From the NCBI GenBank assembly GCA_021812245.1, contig JAKAOK010000005.1:1-64000 (forward strand): a DNA stretch of 64,000 bases. Direction: 5' to 3'. The first letter of the stretch is position 1. Every line of letters begins with the position of its first letter. Positions 1 through 9,352 of this stretch are shown in pieces. The DNA is from a bacterium. GTDB lineage: Bacteria; SZUA-79; Acidulodesulfobacterales; Acidulodesulfobacteraceae. The notes beneath the pieces were generated by a model. That model had not been told where the DNA came from. It was given only the letters and a program-made list of their open reading frames with translations, and searched no databases. The translations under genes were made by a program, and so were the position numbers.

Positions 1-116
1 TTTGTTTTTCACCTGATGGGTGAATATAATTAGCAATAATTATATCACTGAAAGACAGATAAATAAAGGAGTTTTTTAGTTTTTAGCTAAGTTTCTATCG
101 GCAAATTAGGGTTCGT

Positions 117-266
117 CCCAAATCCCGATTTAGAAATTTATTTTCTGGCATTTCCATCCGTATCAAAGACATGCTTCGATAAACACGGATGGAAATATCG
201 CTTTCGCGGGAATCCAGTGTTATTTAGTATTAGAACTTATAAATATTTTCTAAATCGGGATTTGGG
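117..266. repeat. Family A MITE-like element (TIR CCCAAATCCCGATTTAGAAA)
   Basis: Inverted ends plus internal bulged hairpin ccatccgtatcaaagacatgcttcgataaacacggatgg. Confidence 0.92.
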
Positions 267-358
267 TTCGTTTCACTCGGAATGGCACTTTTACGTCATT
301 GCGAGCGTAGCGAAGCAATCTGTCTTGCGCATTTAAATAAAAATCAAAAGCTAATCCG

Positions 359-1189
359 TCAATAAACGTAAAAACCGGAAAGCTTGTAAATAAAAGTTCC
401 TATTATATTAAGCCTGTTTATAGTCCAGTAACGCGGAAAAGGATTATATCTCGCCGCATCATGTATTGCTTTAACAGCCGCCCTGTCTAAGATATTTTCC
501 CCTGAAGACCGTAAAATATGCACTCTGTAAATAGAACCGTTTTTATTAATCGAAAACTCTATTACAAGCAGTCCCGACAGCCCTTCTCTCCTTGCCTTAT
601 AAGGATATTCCCATACGTTTTCTATTTTGTTTTTAACATGCAGTAAATACGACGCATATTTTATCGTGGTAGTATTAAGATTTACCGTAGCCGATTTTAT
701 GCCGCGAGAGGGATTTTTTATTCCGGTTCCGGTCCGACTGGGCACGGCTTGATTAAAAAATTTTCCCATGGGGAAAAGATTGCTCAATCTTCGCCTGAGT
801 CTTGGCTGTGCAGACGCATTATTCGATACTATATGCGAATTACTTATAACCCTGCGCCTGTATTTATTTGCAAAACGCCTTTGAAAAGGAGCCGGAGGGG
901 TAAACGGAACCGGTGCGGAAGAAGAATTGCTTAAAGAAGGTGGAGCGTTCAGCCTTGTATTTTTTCGGGCGTAATGCGGCTTAACGCTTGCATATTTCGG
1001 ATTTTTTATTTTAAATTTTTCGAGATTTTTAATAAATTTGTAAGGCTCTACTAGAACGGGTTTTGTATATTTATGGTTTTTTTTAGACTTTTTATGTTCA
1101 TTATCGTACTTCAGTAAAAGCAAAATCAGCGCCGAATGTATTGCAATAGAAACGATAACCGCATATATAAGTACTTTATTGCTTTTCAT
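359..1189 (-). CDS. TonB-family protein (energy transducer, TonB C-terminal domain)
   Basis: N-terminal TM anchor, Pro/Lys/Arg-rich middle, C-terminal 'GLLVIEFSINKNGSIYRVHILRSSGENILDRAAVKAIHDAARYNPFP' typical of TonB_C. Confidence 0.85.
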   Translation of the reverse strand: MKSNKVLIYAVIVSIAIHSALILLLLKYDNEHKKSKKNHKYTKPVLVEPYKFIKNLEKFKIKNPKYASVKPHYARKNTRLNAPPSLSNSSSAPVPFTPPAPFQRRFANKYRRRVISNSHIVSNNASAQPRLRRRLSNLFPMGKFFNQAVPSRTGTGIKNPSRGIKSATVNLNTTTIKYASYLLHVKNKIENVWEYPYKARREGLSGLLVIEFSINKNGSIYRVHILRSSGENILDRAAVKAIHDAARYNPFPRYWTINRLNIIGTFIYKLSGFYVY

Positions 1190-1309
1190 GTTATGAATAA
1201 ATTTACAGTTATTTATTTATTTTACATTATTTTAAATTGATTTAAAATCATTTTAGATTTAAAATTATATTGATTTAATTAATTAATTTTATAAACATAG
1301 GAGGTGTTT

Positions 1310-2035
1310 ATGAAAGTTTCGGAAGAAAAAGGCTTTAAAAAAATTTATGAAGGCAAGGCTAAAATCCTTTATTTGTATGGCAAAGACGAAAGCAGGCTTG
1401 TAACCTACTTTAAAGACGATGCCACCGCATTTAACGGACAGAAAAAAGGAACTATTCTAAAAAAGGGGGGATTCAATAACGCCATATCCTCTTCCCTGTT
1501 TAAACTGTTAAAGAGCAAGGGCATAGAAAGCCATTTTATCGAAAAATTATCGGAAAGAGAAATGCTTGTTCATAATCTTAAAATGTTTCCGGTAGAGTTT
1601 GTAGTCAGAAACTATACCGCAGGAAGCCTCGCTAAAAAGATGGGCCTCGAAGAAGGAGTCAAACTGCTTTCCCCCGTCGTAGAACTGTATTTTAAAAGCG
1701 ACGAGCTCGGCGACCCTATGATTAACGAAACCTACGTAAAGGCATTCGACCTTGGAGAAACAAAAGATGTAGAAGAGGCTGAAAAAATCGCATTGAATAT
1801 AAACAAAATTCTAAAGGATTTCTTTGATAAAAACGGTCTTTTGCTCGTCGATTATAAACTGGAATTCGGAATTTTAAACGGAAAAGTTCTTTTGGCGGAC
1901 GAAATTACTCCCGATACTATGAGGCTGTGGGATAAGATAACGCTTGAAAAAGTCGATAAAGACAGATTCAGGCGCGACCTCGGCGGCGTAGAAGAAGCCT
2001 ATAAGCGCGTTTACGACATTACGTCTAATATATAA
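1310..2035 (+). CDS. purC: Phosphoribosylaminoimidazole-succinocarboxamide synthase
   Basis: YEGKAKILY, VEFVVRNYTAGSLAKKMG, LADEITPDTMRLWD motifs; AGGAGGTG Shine-Dalgarno directly upstream of the ATG at 1310, so the ORF-track start at 1304 is probably two codons too long. Confidence 0.95.
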   Translation: MKVSEEKGFKKIYEGKAKILYLYGKDESRLVTYFKDDATAFNGQKKGTILKKGGFNNAISSSLFKLLKSKGIESHFIEKLSEREMLVHNLKMFPVEFVVRNYTAGSLAKKMGLEEGVKLLSPVVELYFKSDELGDPMINETYVKAFDLGETKDVEEAEKIALNINKILKDFFDKNGLLLVDYKLEFGILNGKVLLADEITPDTMRLWDKITLEKVDKDRFRRDLGGVEEAYKRVYDITSNI

Positions 2036-2038
2036 CGA

Positions 2039-2211
2039 CAGATTGGTTAGCTGCGCTGGACTTCGTCCGCTTGCGCTCGTAATGACGGACGTAAAAGCGT
2101 CATTGCGAGCATATCTTTGACTGCATTTATAAAACCAACGGTTTTATGCCGGCAAAGATGGGACGGACGAAGTCCAGCGTGGCTAACTCCGGCGCAGCTA
2201 ACCAATCTGCT
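2039..2211. repeat. Family C composite palindromic repeat
   Basis: attggttagctgcgctggacttcgtccgc..cattgcgagcatatctttgactgcatttataaaaccaacggttttatgccggcaaagatg..ggctaaccaatct. Confidence 0.88.
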
Positions 2212-2215
2212 TTTT

Positions 2216-2839
2216 TTATTTCAACGCTTCGTAAACCTTGCCGACGACATCCGGTCCAGGCTTAATCGTTTTCCCGCCCTTATGCCATTTTGCCGGACAG
2301 ACTTCGTCGGGATGGGCGGATACGTATATATTAGCTTCCACCTTTCTGACAAGTTCGTCCGCATTCCTGCCGACGTTAAAGAAATTAACCTCAGAGGCGG
2401 TAAGGACGCCTTCCGGATTGATAATAAAAGTGCCTCTTAATGCAAGTCCGCTTTCTTCGTCATAAACGTCGAAAAGTCTTGAAACCTTTCCGGTAGGGTC
2501 TGCGCCCATAATAAACTTTACTTTTTCCAGAAGTTTCTCGTCTCTATGCCACGCCATATGAACAAAATGGGTATCGGTGCTTATAGAAACTATCTGCGCT
2601 CCCATTTTTTCCAGTTCATTCTGCTTTTCCGCATAATCGGCAAGCTCGGTCGGACATATAAACGTATAGTCTGCAGGATAAAATACCAGAATAGTCCATT
2701 TTTTATTTTTTTTAGCTTCTTCTAAGCTGAATTTTCCGAACCCATGGGTCTTCGGATCGTAGGTGTTAATCTCCCCGAAGGACGGAATCGGTTTACCGAT
2801 GGCCGCAATTTCAAATTCTTCATAACTTTCTTCGCACAT
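2216..2839 (-). CDS. ahpC: Peroxiredoxin (AhpC/2-Cys Prx family)
   Basis: FYPADYTFICPTEL peroxidatic Cys motif and C-terminal 'HPDEVCPAKWHKGGKTI'. Confidence 0.93.
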   Translation of the reverse strand: MCEESYEEFEIAAIGKPIPSFGEINTYDPKTHGFGKFSLEEAKKNKKWTILVFYPADYTFICPTELADYAEKQNELEKMGAQIVSISTDTHFVHMAWHRDEKLLEKVKFIMGADPTGKVSRLFDVYDEESGLALRGTFIINPEGVLTASEVNFFNVGRNADELVRKVEANIYVSAHPDEVCPAKWHKGGKTIKPGPDVVGKVYEALK

Positions 2840-2932
2840 AAAAATACCTCCTTTTTTATAGGAACAGATTAAATAGTAATAATTATCATTAAATATATAT
2901 TATTTTTTTTAGTATGTCAAGATAATTTATTA

Positions 2933-3085
2933 CCCTAAAATTGCCGACAGAAACCCTTGAAACTGCTATAAAGTTAAATAAATTCTGGATTCCCGCTTTA
3001 GCGATATTTCCGTCCAAGTTTATCAAAACATGTCTTTGATGCAGGCGGGAATCCATAATTAAAATTTTCTACCGGCAATTTTGGG
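2933..3085. repeat. Family A-like element with variant TIR (CCCTAAAATTGCCG / CGGCAATTTTGGG)
   Basis: Same internal module (cgctttagcgatatttccgtcc..gtttatcaaaacatgtctttgat) within different inverted ends. Confidence 0.8.
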
Positions 3086-3229
3086 ATTACCGACGGTCAT
3101 AGTTTAATTATATCGCATAATAGGAGTTTTTCTTGATGAAGAGATAAACTTAAAAGGCAAAGAGAAGGCTTGCGTCCGCCATTAATCTTAATATGTAAGA
3201 TGATTAAGAGGATTGGGCGGGCGGCTTAT

Positions 3230-3865
3230 TTAATCGACCTTAATAATATAGGGCTTTACTTTGAATTTCTTTGATATAATATTTTCTATGGATTTAGCTC
3301 CTTTAGCCGTAGAAAATTTTCCGACCCTGACCTGCTGGTAAACAGCTTTTGCAGTCTTACCGGAAACGCTGATAGGAACTATATATGCAAAAAATCCCAT
3401 AGAATTAAGCTTGTCCGCCAGAGTTTTAGCCTGCGCATAATTTTTAAGAGCAGCCACTTGAATAGTATAATAAATTTTAGAATTAAAAGTCTTTTTTGTT
3501 ATATATTTATATACGTACACAGGTTTTTTTACGTAAACTATTTTAGTTTTTACTTCAGGTTTTGCAGCAGGTTTATTTTCGGGTTTTCTAACAATTTCCG
3601 TTTTTCCCTCTTTTATTTTACCTTTTTTTAAAGAGGCTAATTTTGAAATGGGAGCAAATTTTATATTATCTGCGGAAACGGGGTTTTGTTCTTCGGAGTT
3701 TTGTCCGGTCTTCGGCGTATTTTTATTTTTTAAGGCAGATTCTTTTATCGTTCCTTCTTTTGAGTTTTTAGGAGACAATTTTTTGCCTATAAAGAGCCCG
3801 AATACAAAAACTATAAATATTATTACCAGAAATACGGCAACGGCGGTAATCTTATCTTTTTTCAA
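3230..3865 (-). CDS. SPOR-domain protein with N-terminal TM helix
   Basis: TM helix then low-complexity linker, then 'YYTIQVAALKNYAQAKTLADKLNSMGFFAYIVPI'. Confidence 0.85.
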   Translation of the reverse strand: MKKDKITAVAVFLVIIFIVFVFGLFIGKKLSPKNSKEGTIKESALKNKNTPKTGQNSEEQNPVSADNIKFAPISKLASLKKGKIKEGKTEIVRKPENKPAAKPEVKTKIVYVKKPVYVYKYITKKTFNSKIYYTIQVAALKNYAQAKTLADKLNSMGFFAYIVPISVSGKTAKAVYQQVRVGKFSTAKGAKSIENIISKKFKVKPYIIKVD

Positions 3866-3866
3866 A

Positions 3867-4052
3867 TTAGTTTATCCTGTCGCTTTTAAAATTATTTATA
3901 AAGTGCATAAGTTCTTCAATGCCGGATATAGTAATCGAAACGTCTCTGGAAAAATCCGGACAATTGAAAATCTCGATTCCGGAAATGCTGTACTTTTTTT
4001 TGCAGACGCCCCTCCAACTGCATACAGCGCACAAAACCACATTCTCATCCAT
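3867..4052 (-). CDS. Small Cys-rich conserved hypothetical protein (61 aa)
   Basis: CAVCSWRGVCKKKYSISG..NCPDFSRDV; abuts the SPOR gene on the same strand. Confidence 0.65.
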   Translation of the reverse strand: MDENVVLCAVCSWRGVCKKKYSISGIEIFNCPDFSRDVSITISGIEELMHFINNFKSDRIN

Positions 4053-4273
4053 ATAATTTTATATCCTCTTTCCCGAATATTATTTAATATTAAAAATAAT
4101 TAAAAAATTTTAACTTTATTATACCATATACATTAATAAAAATAAATCCAAATAATATACCCTAATCCCGATTTAGAAATTTATATATTATATATCTGCA
4201 TAAAAATTTAAAAACTTAACTTATTTATTTTATATTGTTTAGTGTGGTAAAATAATACTGACGAAAAACAATA

Positions 4274-4297
4274 AGCCGCAGTTTAAATATTGCGGCT
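4274..4297 (+). promoter_or_regulatory. 5'-leader hairpin of rng
   Basis: AGCCGCA-GTTTAAATAT-TGCGGCT, perfect 7-bp stem 19 nt upstream of the TTG start. Confidence 0.4.
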
Positions 4298-4316
4298 ATA
4301 CTTGCGGGGAAGATAA

Positions 4317-5882
4317 TTGACTAAAGAACTTATCATAAATAAAGATGATTTTGAAACGCGTATTGCATTAATAGAGGACGGCAAATTAGCCGAAATTTTT
4401 ATCGAACGCGACGAAAGTACTCCTAAGCACGGAAACATTTATAAAGGGAAGGTGATGCAGGTTCTTCCGGGCATTCAGGCTTCCTTCATCGACATAGGAT
4501 GGGAAAAATCGGCATTTTTATATGCCGGGGATTTTTTTGAGATAGAAGGTTCGGATTACGATTTTTTTGAATCTGGAGCCGAAGAATCCGAAAACGGAGA
4601 AAATTGCACAAGCGAAACAGAAACGGGGCGGGGCAGCAAACCAGACTTAAAACGCAAAAAACCTAAAAGGAATAGAAAAGGTCTGCCTAATATAGACCAA
4701 CTCGTCAAAAAAAATCAGGAAATTCTCGTGCAGATTGCCAAGGAGCCGGTAAAGACCAAAGGCGCCCGGGTTACAAGTCATATATCCCTTCCAGGCAGGT
4801 TCCTCGTATATATGCCGACCTCTTCGTCTATCGGAATATCAAGAAAAATAAGAAGCGACGCGGAGAAAAAAAGGCTTAAAAACATAGTCCTGAAATATAG
4901 GAGCGAGGGCACCGGTTTTATAATAAGAACCGCCGCCGAGAATGCCTCCGAAATAGACATCGAAAGAGACATCAAATTTCTTACGAGTTTATGGAACAAT
5001 ATATATAACGAACAGCTTAAAGCAAAAGCCCCTGAACTTATCTTCAGGGACATCGGTCTGTCTTTAAGAGTTTTAAGGGACTTTCTTAATAAAAAAATCG
5101 ATAAAATTATAATAGACGAAAAAGAAGAATACAAAAAGATTACCGAATTTCTTTCTATCCAGTCCCCCGAATACATTAACATCGTCGAGTTATACAAGGG
5201 CAAGGGCGGGGCTTCCTTGTTCGACCGCTTCAGCCTCGAAAAAGAAATTTCTAAGTCGCTGAACAAAAAAGTCTGGCTTAAATCGGGAGGCTATATAGTA
5301 ATAGACCACGCGGAGGCGCTTACGGCGATAGACGTTAATACCGGCAAGTTCGTCGGAAAGAGAAATTTTGAAGACACTATACTTAAAACAAATCTTGAAG
5401 CCGCAAAAGAAATAGCGTTTCAATTAAGACTCAGGAATATAGGCGGAATTATAGTAATCGACTTTATCGATATGGCTAAGGAAGACTCTAAAGAAAAAGT
5501 TTACAGAACTCTGGAAGAGTCGCTTAAAAACGACAGAGTCAAAACTACCATTAACAGAATAACGGAACTGGGGCTTGTCGAAATGACCAGAAAGAGGACG
5601 GGAAACAGTCTCGCAGCCGTGTTTTTGGAGCAATGCCCTATGTGCGAAGGCTCCGGTATGATAAAATCGACTCAGACCATCTGCTTTGAAATATTAAGAG
5701 CGGTTTCCCGCCATGCAAAAAGGACGAGGGCAAAAAAAATTACGGCTACCGTTCACCCGGGCGTTATGAATAAGCTGTATGAAAACGAAAAAATAATAAA
5801 AGCACTTGAAGAAAAAATAAATAAAACGATAAATATTAAAATGCAGGACGGTTTTTATCCGGAATATTTTGAAATTTCCTGA
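4317..5882 (+). CDS. rng: Ribonuclease E/G family (RNase G)
   Basis: S1-like N-terminus, 'DVNTGKFVG', 'IGGIIVIDFIDM', 'TRKRTGNSL', 'CPMCEGSG'; TTG start. Confidence 0.93.
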   Translation: MTKELIINKDDFETRIALIEDGKLAEIFIERDESTPKHGNIYKGKVMQVLPGIQASFIDIGWEKSAFLYAGDFFEIEGSDYDFFESGAEESENGENCTSETETGRGSKPDLKRKKPKRNRKGLPNIDQLVKKNQEILVQIAKEPVKTKGARVTSHISLPGRFLVYMPTSSSIGISRKIRSDAEKKRLKNIVLKYRSEGTGFIIRTAAENASEIDIERDIKFLTSLWNNIYNEQLKAKAPELIFRDIGLSLRVLRDFLNKKIDKIIIDEKEEYKKITEFLSIQSPEYINIVELYKGKGGASLFDRFSLEKEISKSLNKKVWLKSGGYIVIDHAEALTAIDVNTGKFVGKRNFEDTILKTNLEAAKEIAFQLRLRNIGGIIVIDFIDMAKEDSKEKVYRTLEESLKNDRVKTTINRITELGLVEMTRKRTGNSLAAVFLEQCPMCEGSGMIKSTQTICFEILRAVSRHAKRTRAKKITATVHPGVMNKLYENEKIIKALEEKINKTINIKMQDGFYPEYFEIS

Positions 5883-5892
5883 ATTATTATTA

Positions 5893-6073
5893 CCCTAATC
5901 CTTCATTAGAAAATATTTAATAAATTGCGAGAACCCGTCATTGCGAGCGCACTATTCCGTCATTGCGAGCGCAGCGAAGCAATCTAAAGCGAGATTGCTT
6001 CGCTGCGCTCGCAATGACATTATTAAGTGATTCAGGCAATTCATATATAAAAATTTCTAAATCGGGTTTGGGG
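5893..6073. repeat. Family A end sequences enclosing family C (cattgcgagcgcagcgaagcaatct) palindrome
   Basis: ccctaatccttcattagaaa ... aagcgagattgcttcgctgcgctcgcaatgac ... tttctaaatcgggtttgggg. Confidence 0.85.
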
Positions 6074-6116
6074 TATATTCAAATAATTGCAATAGTTTCT
6101 AAGGCGATTTAAGGTA

Positions 6117-6440
6117 TTATTTTTTCTTTGCCTTCTTATTTTTGTTTTTGCCGATAAATTTGAATACTATCTCGCCGGGCTTTATCATATTAAGTTTTTC
6201 CCTTGCCAGATTAGCGATATATTGTTTGTTATAAGTCAGTTCATAAATCTGACTGCTTATTTTTTTATTGCTTTTTTGAATTCCGGCAATATCTTTATCC
6301 ATACCTTGCTGTTCCGCCCTTAACCTATACACTTTGACCACGCCCTTAAGGCTGAAGAATATGATTAAGGCAAATAAAAAAACGAAAACGGTGCCTAATG
6401 TAAACTTAATATTAAGACTTTTTTCCTTGTTTGATTTCAT
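6117..6440 (-). CDS. FtsB/DivIC-family septum formation initiator
   Basis: Single TM plus coiled coil, then 'LAREKLNMIKPGEIVF'. Confidence 0.85.
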   Translation of the reverse strand: MKSNKEKSLNIKFTLGTVFVFLFALIIFFSLKGVVKVYRLRAEQQGMDKDIAGIQKSNKKISSQIYELTYNKQYIANLAREKLNMIKPGEIVFKFIGKNKNKKAKKK

Positions 6441-7710
6441 ATCTGAAATATTTTTTCACCCTTAACGGAGCGCAAAATTCCCCACACATACTGCATCCCG
6501 CCGTTTCATCGTTATTTTTAGACTTAAAAACCGCCCTTGAATAATCTGGGTCTATCGAATATCTGAACTGGCTTTCCCAGTCTATATCCCTTCTCGCTTT
6601 CGATATATTCAAATCGTCGCCCGTTTTCTTCAATTTTATCATGTCTCCTATATGGGCGGCAATCTTTGCCGATTTAACGCCTGTTTCCACGTCCTCTTCG
6701 GAAGGAAGGCCCAGATGTTCCGCCGGAGTCACGTAGCACAGAAAATCCGCTCCGAAAGAAGATGACAAAGCCCCGCCTATCGCCGAAGATATATGGTCGT
6801 AGCCTGCCGCAACGTCCGTAACGAGAGGCCCCAAAACATAAAACGGAGCATCGTTAGACATTTTCTTTTGAATTTTAACGTTGGCTTCTATCTCGTCTAT
6901 CGGAATATGTCCCGGACCTTCGACGATAGCCTGAACTCCATAATCTCTCGCAATATCGCAAAGCTCGCAGTTGATGATAAGTTCCTGCATATAAGCCCTA
7001 TCGAAAGAGTCCGCCGTAGCGCCAGCTCTTAAACCGTTTCCAAGACTCAATACCGTATCGTATTTTTTTAAAATTTTAAGCACGTCTTCAAACCTTTCGT
7101 ATAAAGGGTTTTCTTTATTGTTTTCTATCATCCACGCTATCATATACGCTCCCCCCTTGGAAACGAGACCGGCGTACCTGTAGGACTGCTTTTTCAATCT
7201 CTCCAAAGACATCATATTTAAACCGGAGTGTATCGCCATAAAAGAAACGCCGTCGGCGCACTGTTTTTCGATAACGTCTAAAACCAACTCATCCGGCATT
7301 TTTACGGGATTTTTATATATATCTATAGCTTCCCTGAATGCCTGATAAAGAGGAACGGTTCCGACCGGCAGAGAAGTATTGTTTAAAACTTCCTTTCTTA
7401 TAAGGTCTAAATCCCCTCCCACGCTAAGTTCCATTAACGTATCGGCTCCGGATTTTTCCGCGATAGCCGCCTTTCTTATTTCTTCGTCCAAATCTATATG
7501 ATTTGTGGAAGTCCCTATGCTTGCGTTTATTTTTGTAGTTAAATCTTTTCCTATCCCGACAAATTTGTCCCTGTTTTTATTGTGCAGGATAACGGCTTTG
7601 CCGCTTATTATGTTTTCTTTGAGCCTTTCTAATCCGACATTTTCTTTAGCCGAAACATATTTCATTCCGGCGGTGCATATATCTTTAAGCGCGTTTTCTT
7701 TTTCCGTCAT
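6412..7710 (-). CDS. ThiC-family radical SAM enzyme: phosphomethylpyrimidine synthase or 5-hydroxybenzimidazole synthase (BzaF-like)
   Basis: EGPGHIPIDEIEANV, PFYVLGPLVTDVAAGYDHISSAIGG, LCYVTPAEHLGLP, C-terminal CSMCGEFC; directly downstream of cobU-cobT-cobS-cbiA on the same strand. Confidence 0.9.
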   Translation of the reverse strand: MTEKENALKDICTAGMKYVSAKENVGLERLKENIISGKAVILHNKNRDKFVGIGKDLTTKINASIGTSTNHIDLDEEIRKAAIAEKSGADTLMELSVGGDLDLIRKEVLNNTSLPVGTVPLYQAFREAIDIYKNPVKMPDELVLDVIEKQCADGVSFMAIHSGLNMMSLERLKKQSYRYAGLVSKGGAYMIAWMIENNKENPLYERFEDVLKILKKYDTVLSLGNGLRAGATADSFDRAYMQELIINCELCDIARDYGVQAIVEGPGHIPIDEIEANVKIQKKMSNDAPFYVLGPLVTDVAAGYDHISSAIGGALSSSFGADFLCYVTPAEHLGLPSEEDVETGVKSAKIAAHIGDMIKLKKTGDDLNISKARRDIDWESQFRYSIDPDYSRAVFKSKNNDETAGCSMCGEFCAPLRVKKYFRYEIKQGKKS

Positions 7711-7754
7711 ATATTTATTTCTCCTTGCGGCTATATCTATTTTTTAGTTTTAAA

Positions 7755-9320
7755 TTAATTTTTTGCGTTTTCTACGATATTTTTAGCTATTAATTTATTG
7801 GAATAAAACGATAAGTGGATATAACTGCCTACCGTATTTAAAATATTATACCCTTCCGGCTTAAATATACCCGGAGCGCTTATGCTTTCGTATTCCATTA
7901 CGTTTATGCAATCGTTAAGACCGCCGTAATAATTGCGGCTGACGTCGGAAGCGTCCTTATTATCCGCGCCGCCGCATCCGTTTCCGTTTATGGCGGTTCC
8001 GATAAGTTTGGAATAATGAAACTCGTGCCCGTTAGCCGTCAAACCGGCTTCGCCCAGAAACGTTTTTTCTTTGAGCCTGACGGTTCTATATCCCAGGGAA
8101 AGCCCGCCTTTATCCATAGAAGCGCGGAACGGAAAAATACCGGCGGCGGCGAAACTTTGCCGCTTATAAGTAATTTTTTCGCACAGATACATCAAACCGC
8201 CGCATTCAGCATATATTATACCATTATTTTTGAAGAATTCATAAATTTCTTTCCTGATAGGCGCATTTTCGGCAAGAGCGCCCGCATAAATTTCGGGATA
8301 ACCGCCGCCGATATAAACCGCCCGCGTCCGCTTAGGCAGAGATTTATCCCTTAAGGGACTGAAAAAAACTATTTCCGCGCCGAAACTTTTTAAAATTTCA
8401 AAATTAAAATTATAATAAAAAAAGAATGCTTTATCCAAAGCGACGGCGATTTTAGTTTTAGTTTTTTTAGGCTTATTAATCTTATTAATCTCTGCCGTTG
8501 CGTTCTTGCTCTCCGCACGGCTTTTTTTAAACAATTCATTAAAATCTTGGGAATTTTCTTTTAAGGTTTTTACCAGCAGGTTAAAATCTACGTTTTTAAA
8601 TACGGCATCTTTTATGCCTGAAACTGTTTTATCGAATGTTTTTTTGCCGCGCTTGCTTTCAAGGGAGGGAGCCGCCAATCCGAGATGTCTTTCTTTTATC
8701 GAAAAAACCGCTTCGTTATTTAAAACGTAGCCGAAAACCTCTATATCGGCAATGTTGCCTTTAATTTCTTTTAAGATTATCTCATAATGCCTTGTGGATG
8801 AAATATTATTTAAAATTACCCCGCAGACGTTTACGCCTCTTTTGTAATTTTTCAGTCCGTAAACCAACGAAGCCATAGTCGATGAAATTCTTTTGCAATC
8901 CATAACCAGAACGACCGGAAATTTAAATTTTTTTGCTATTGCGTATGAATTTCCATCGTAAAGCCCCATAGCGCTTTCTACGACAAACGCCTTTTCCCCG
9001 CAAATGTCATTCCCGCGTAGGCGGGAATCCAGTCTTTTTGCGCTTTCTTTTTTAGAAGGTTCGGTCATTACGGCGGCGCTTTTGCCCCCCGCGAAAAACC
9101 ATTCCGTTAACTGTTTGTCCGGTATCAGAAAAGGGTCTAAATTTTTTACGCAGACATCCGAATTTAAAGCCTCGGATAATATTACGGGGTCGATAAAATC
9201 CGGTCCCGCTTTATAAACGCTTAACGAGTAGCCCGCATCCTTCAGCGCCCTTGAAAAAGCTAGGGTTACGGTTGATTTACCAGAAGAAGACCTATCCGAT
9301 GCAAAATAAACGGCAAACAT
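7755..9320 (-). CDS. cbiA: Cobyrinate a,c-diamide synthase (CbiA/CobB), containing an in-frame repeat insertion
   Basis: N-terminal P-loop 'SDRSSSGKSTVTLA', amidotransferase 'YIGGGYPEIYAGALAEN' and 'YAECGGLMYL', 'NGHEFHYSK'. Confidence 0.93.
   Translation of the reverse strand: MFAVYFASDRSSSGKSTVTLAFSRALKDAGYSLSVYKAGPDFIDPVILSEALNSDVCVKNLDPFLIPDKQLTEWFFAGGKSAAVMTEPSKKESAKRLDSRLRGNDICGEKAFVVESAMGLYDGNSYAIAKKFKFPVVLVMDCKRISSTMASLVYGLKNYKRGVNVCGVILNNISSTRHYEIILKEIKGNIADIEVFGYVLNNEAVFSIKERHLGLAAPSLESKRGKKTFDKTVSGIKDAVFKNVDFNLLVKTLKENSQDFNELFKKSRAESKNATAEINKINKPKKTKTKIAVALDKAFFFYYNFNFEILKSFGAEIVFFSPLRDKSLPKRTRAVYIGGGYPEIYAGALAENAPIRKEIYEFFKNNGIIYAECGGLMYLCEKITYKRQSFAAAGIFPFRASMDKGGLSLGYRTVRLKEKTFLGEAGLTANGHEFHYSKLIGTAINGNGCGGADNKDASDVSRNYYGGLNDCINVMEYESISAPGIFKPEGYNILNTVGSYIHLSFYSNKLIAKNIVENAKN
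9005..9033. repeat. Family A-type core palindrome inside cbiA
   Basis: gtcattcccgcgtaggcgggaatccagtc, translated in frame as LDSRLRGND. Confidence 0.88.
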
Positions 9321-9352
9321 AATTAAACCCGCCTAATTTAATAAATATTAAA

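Noticed and set aside
749-934. Plus-strand 61-aa ORF
   Set aside because: Antisense to the TonB-family gene; no recognisable domain or SD.
2117-2465. Plus-strand ORFs of 107 and 75 aa
   Set aside because: Antisense to ahpC and partly composed of the family C repeat.
6412-6440. 29-nt overlap of ftsB start and thiC-family stop as programmed coupling
   Set aside because: Ordinary operon overlap; no evidence beyond proximity.
7711-7754. TPP riboswitch upstream of the thiC-family gene
   Set aside because: The 44-nt gap to cbiA is too short and lacks the THI-element core.
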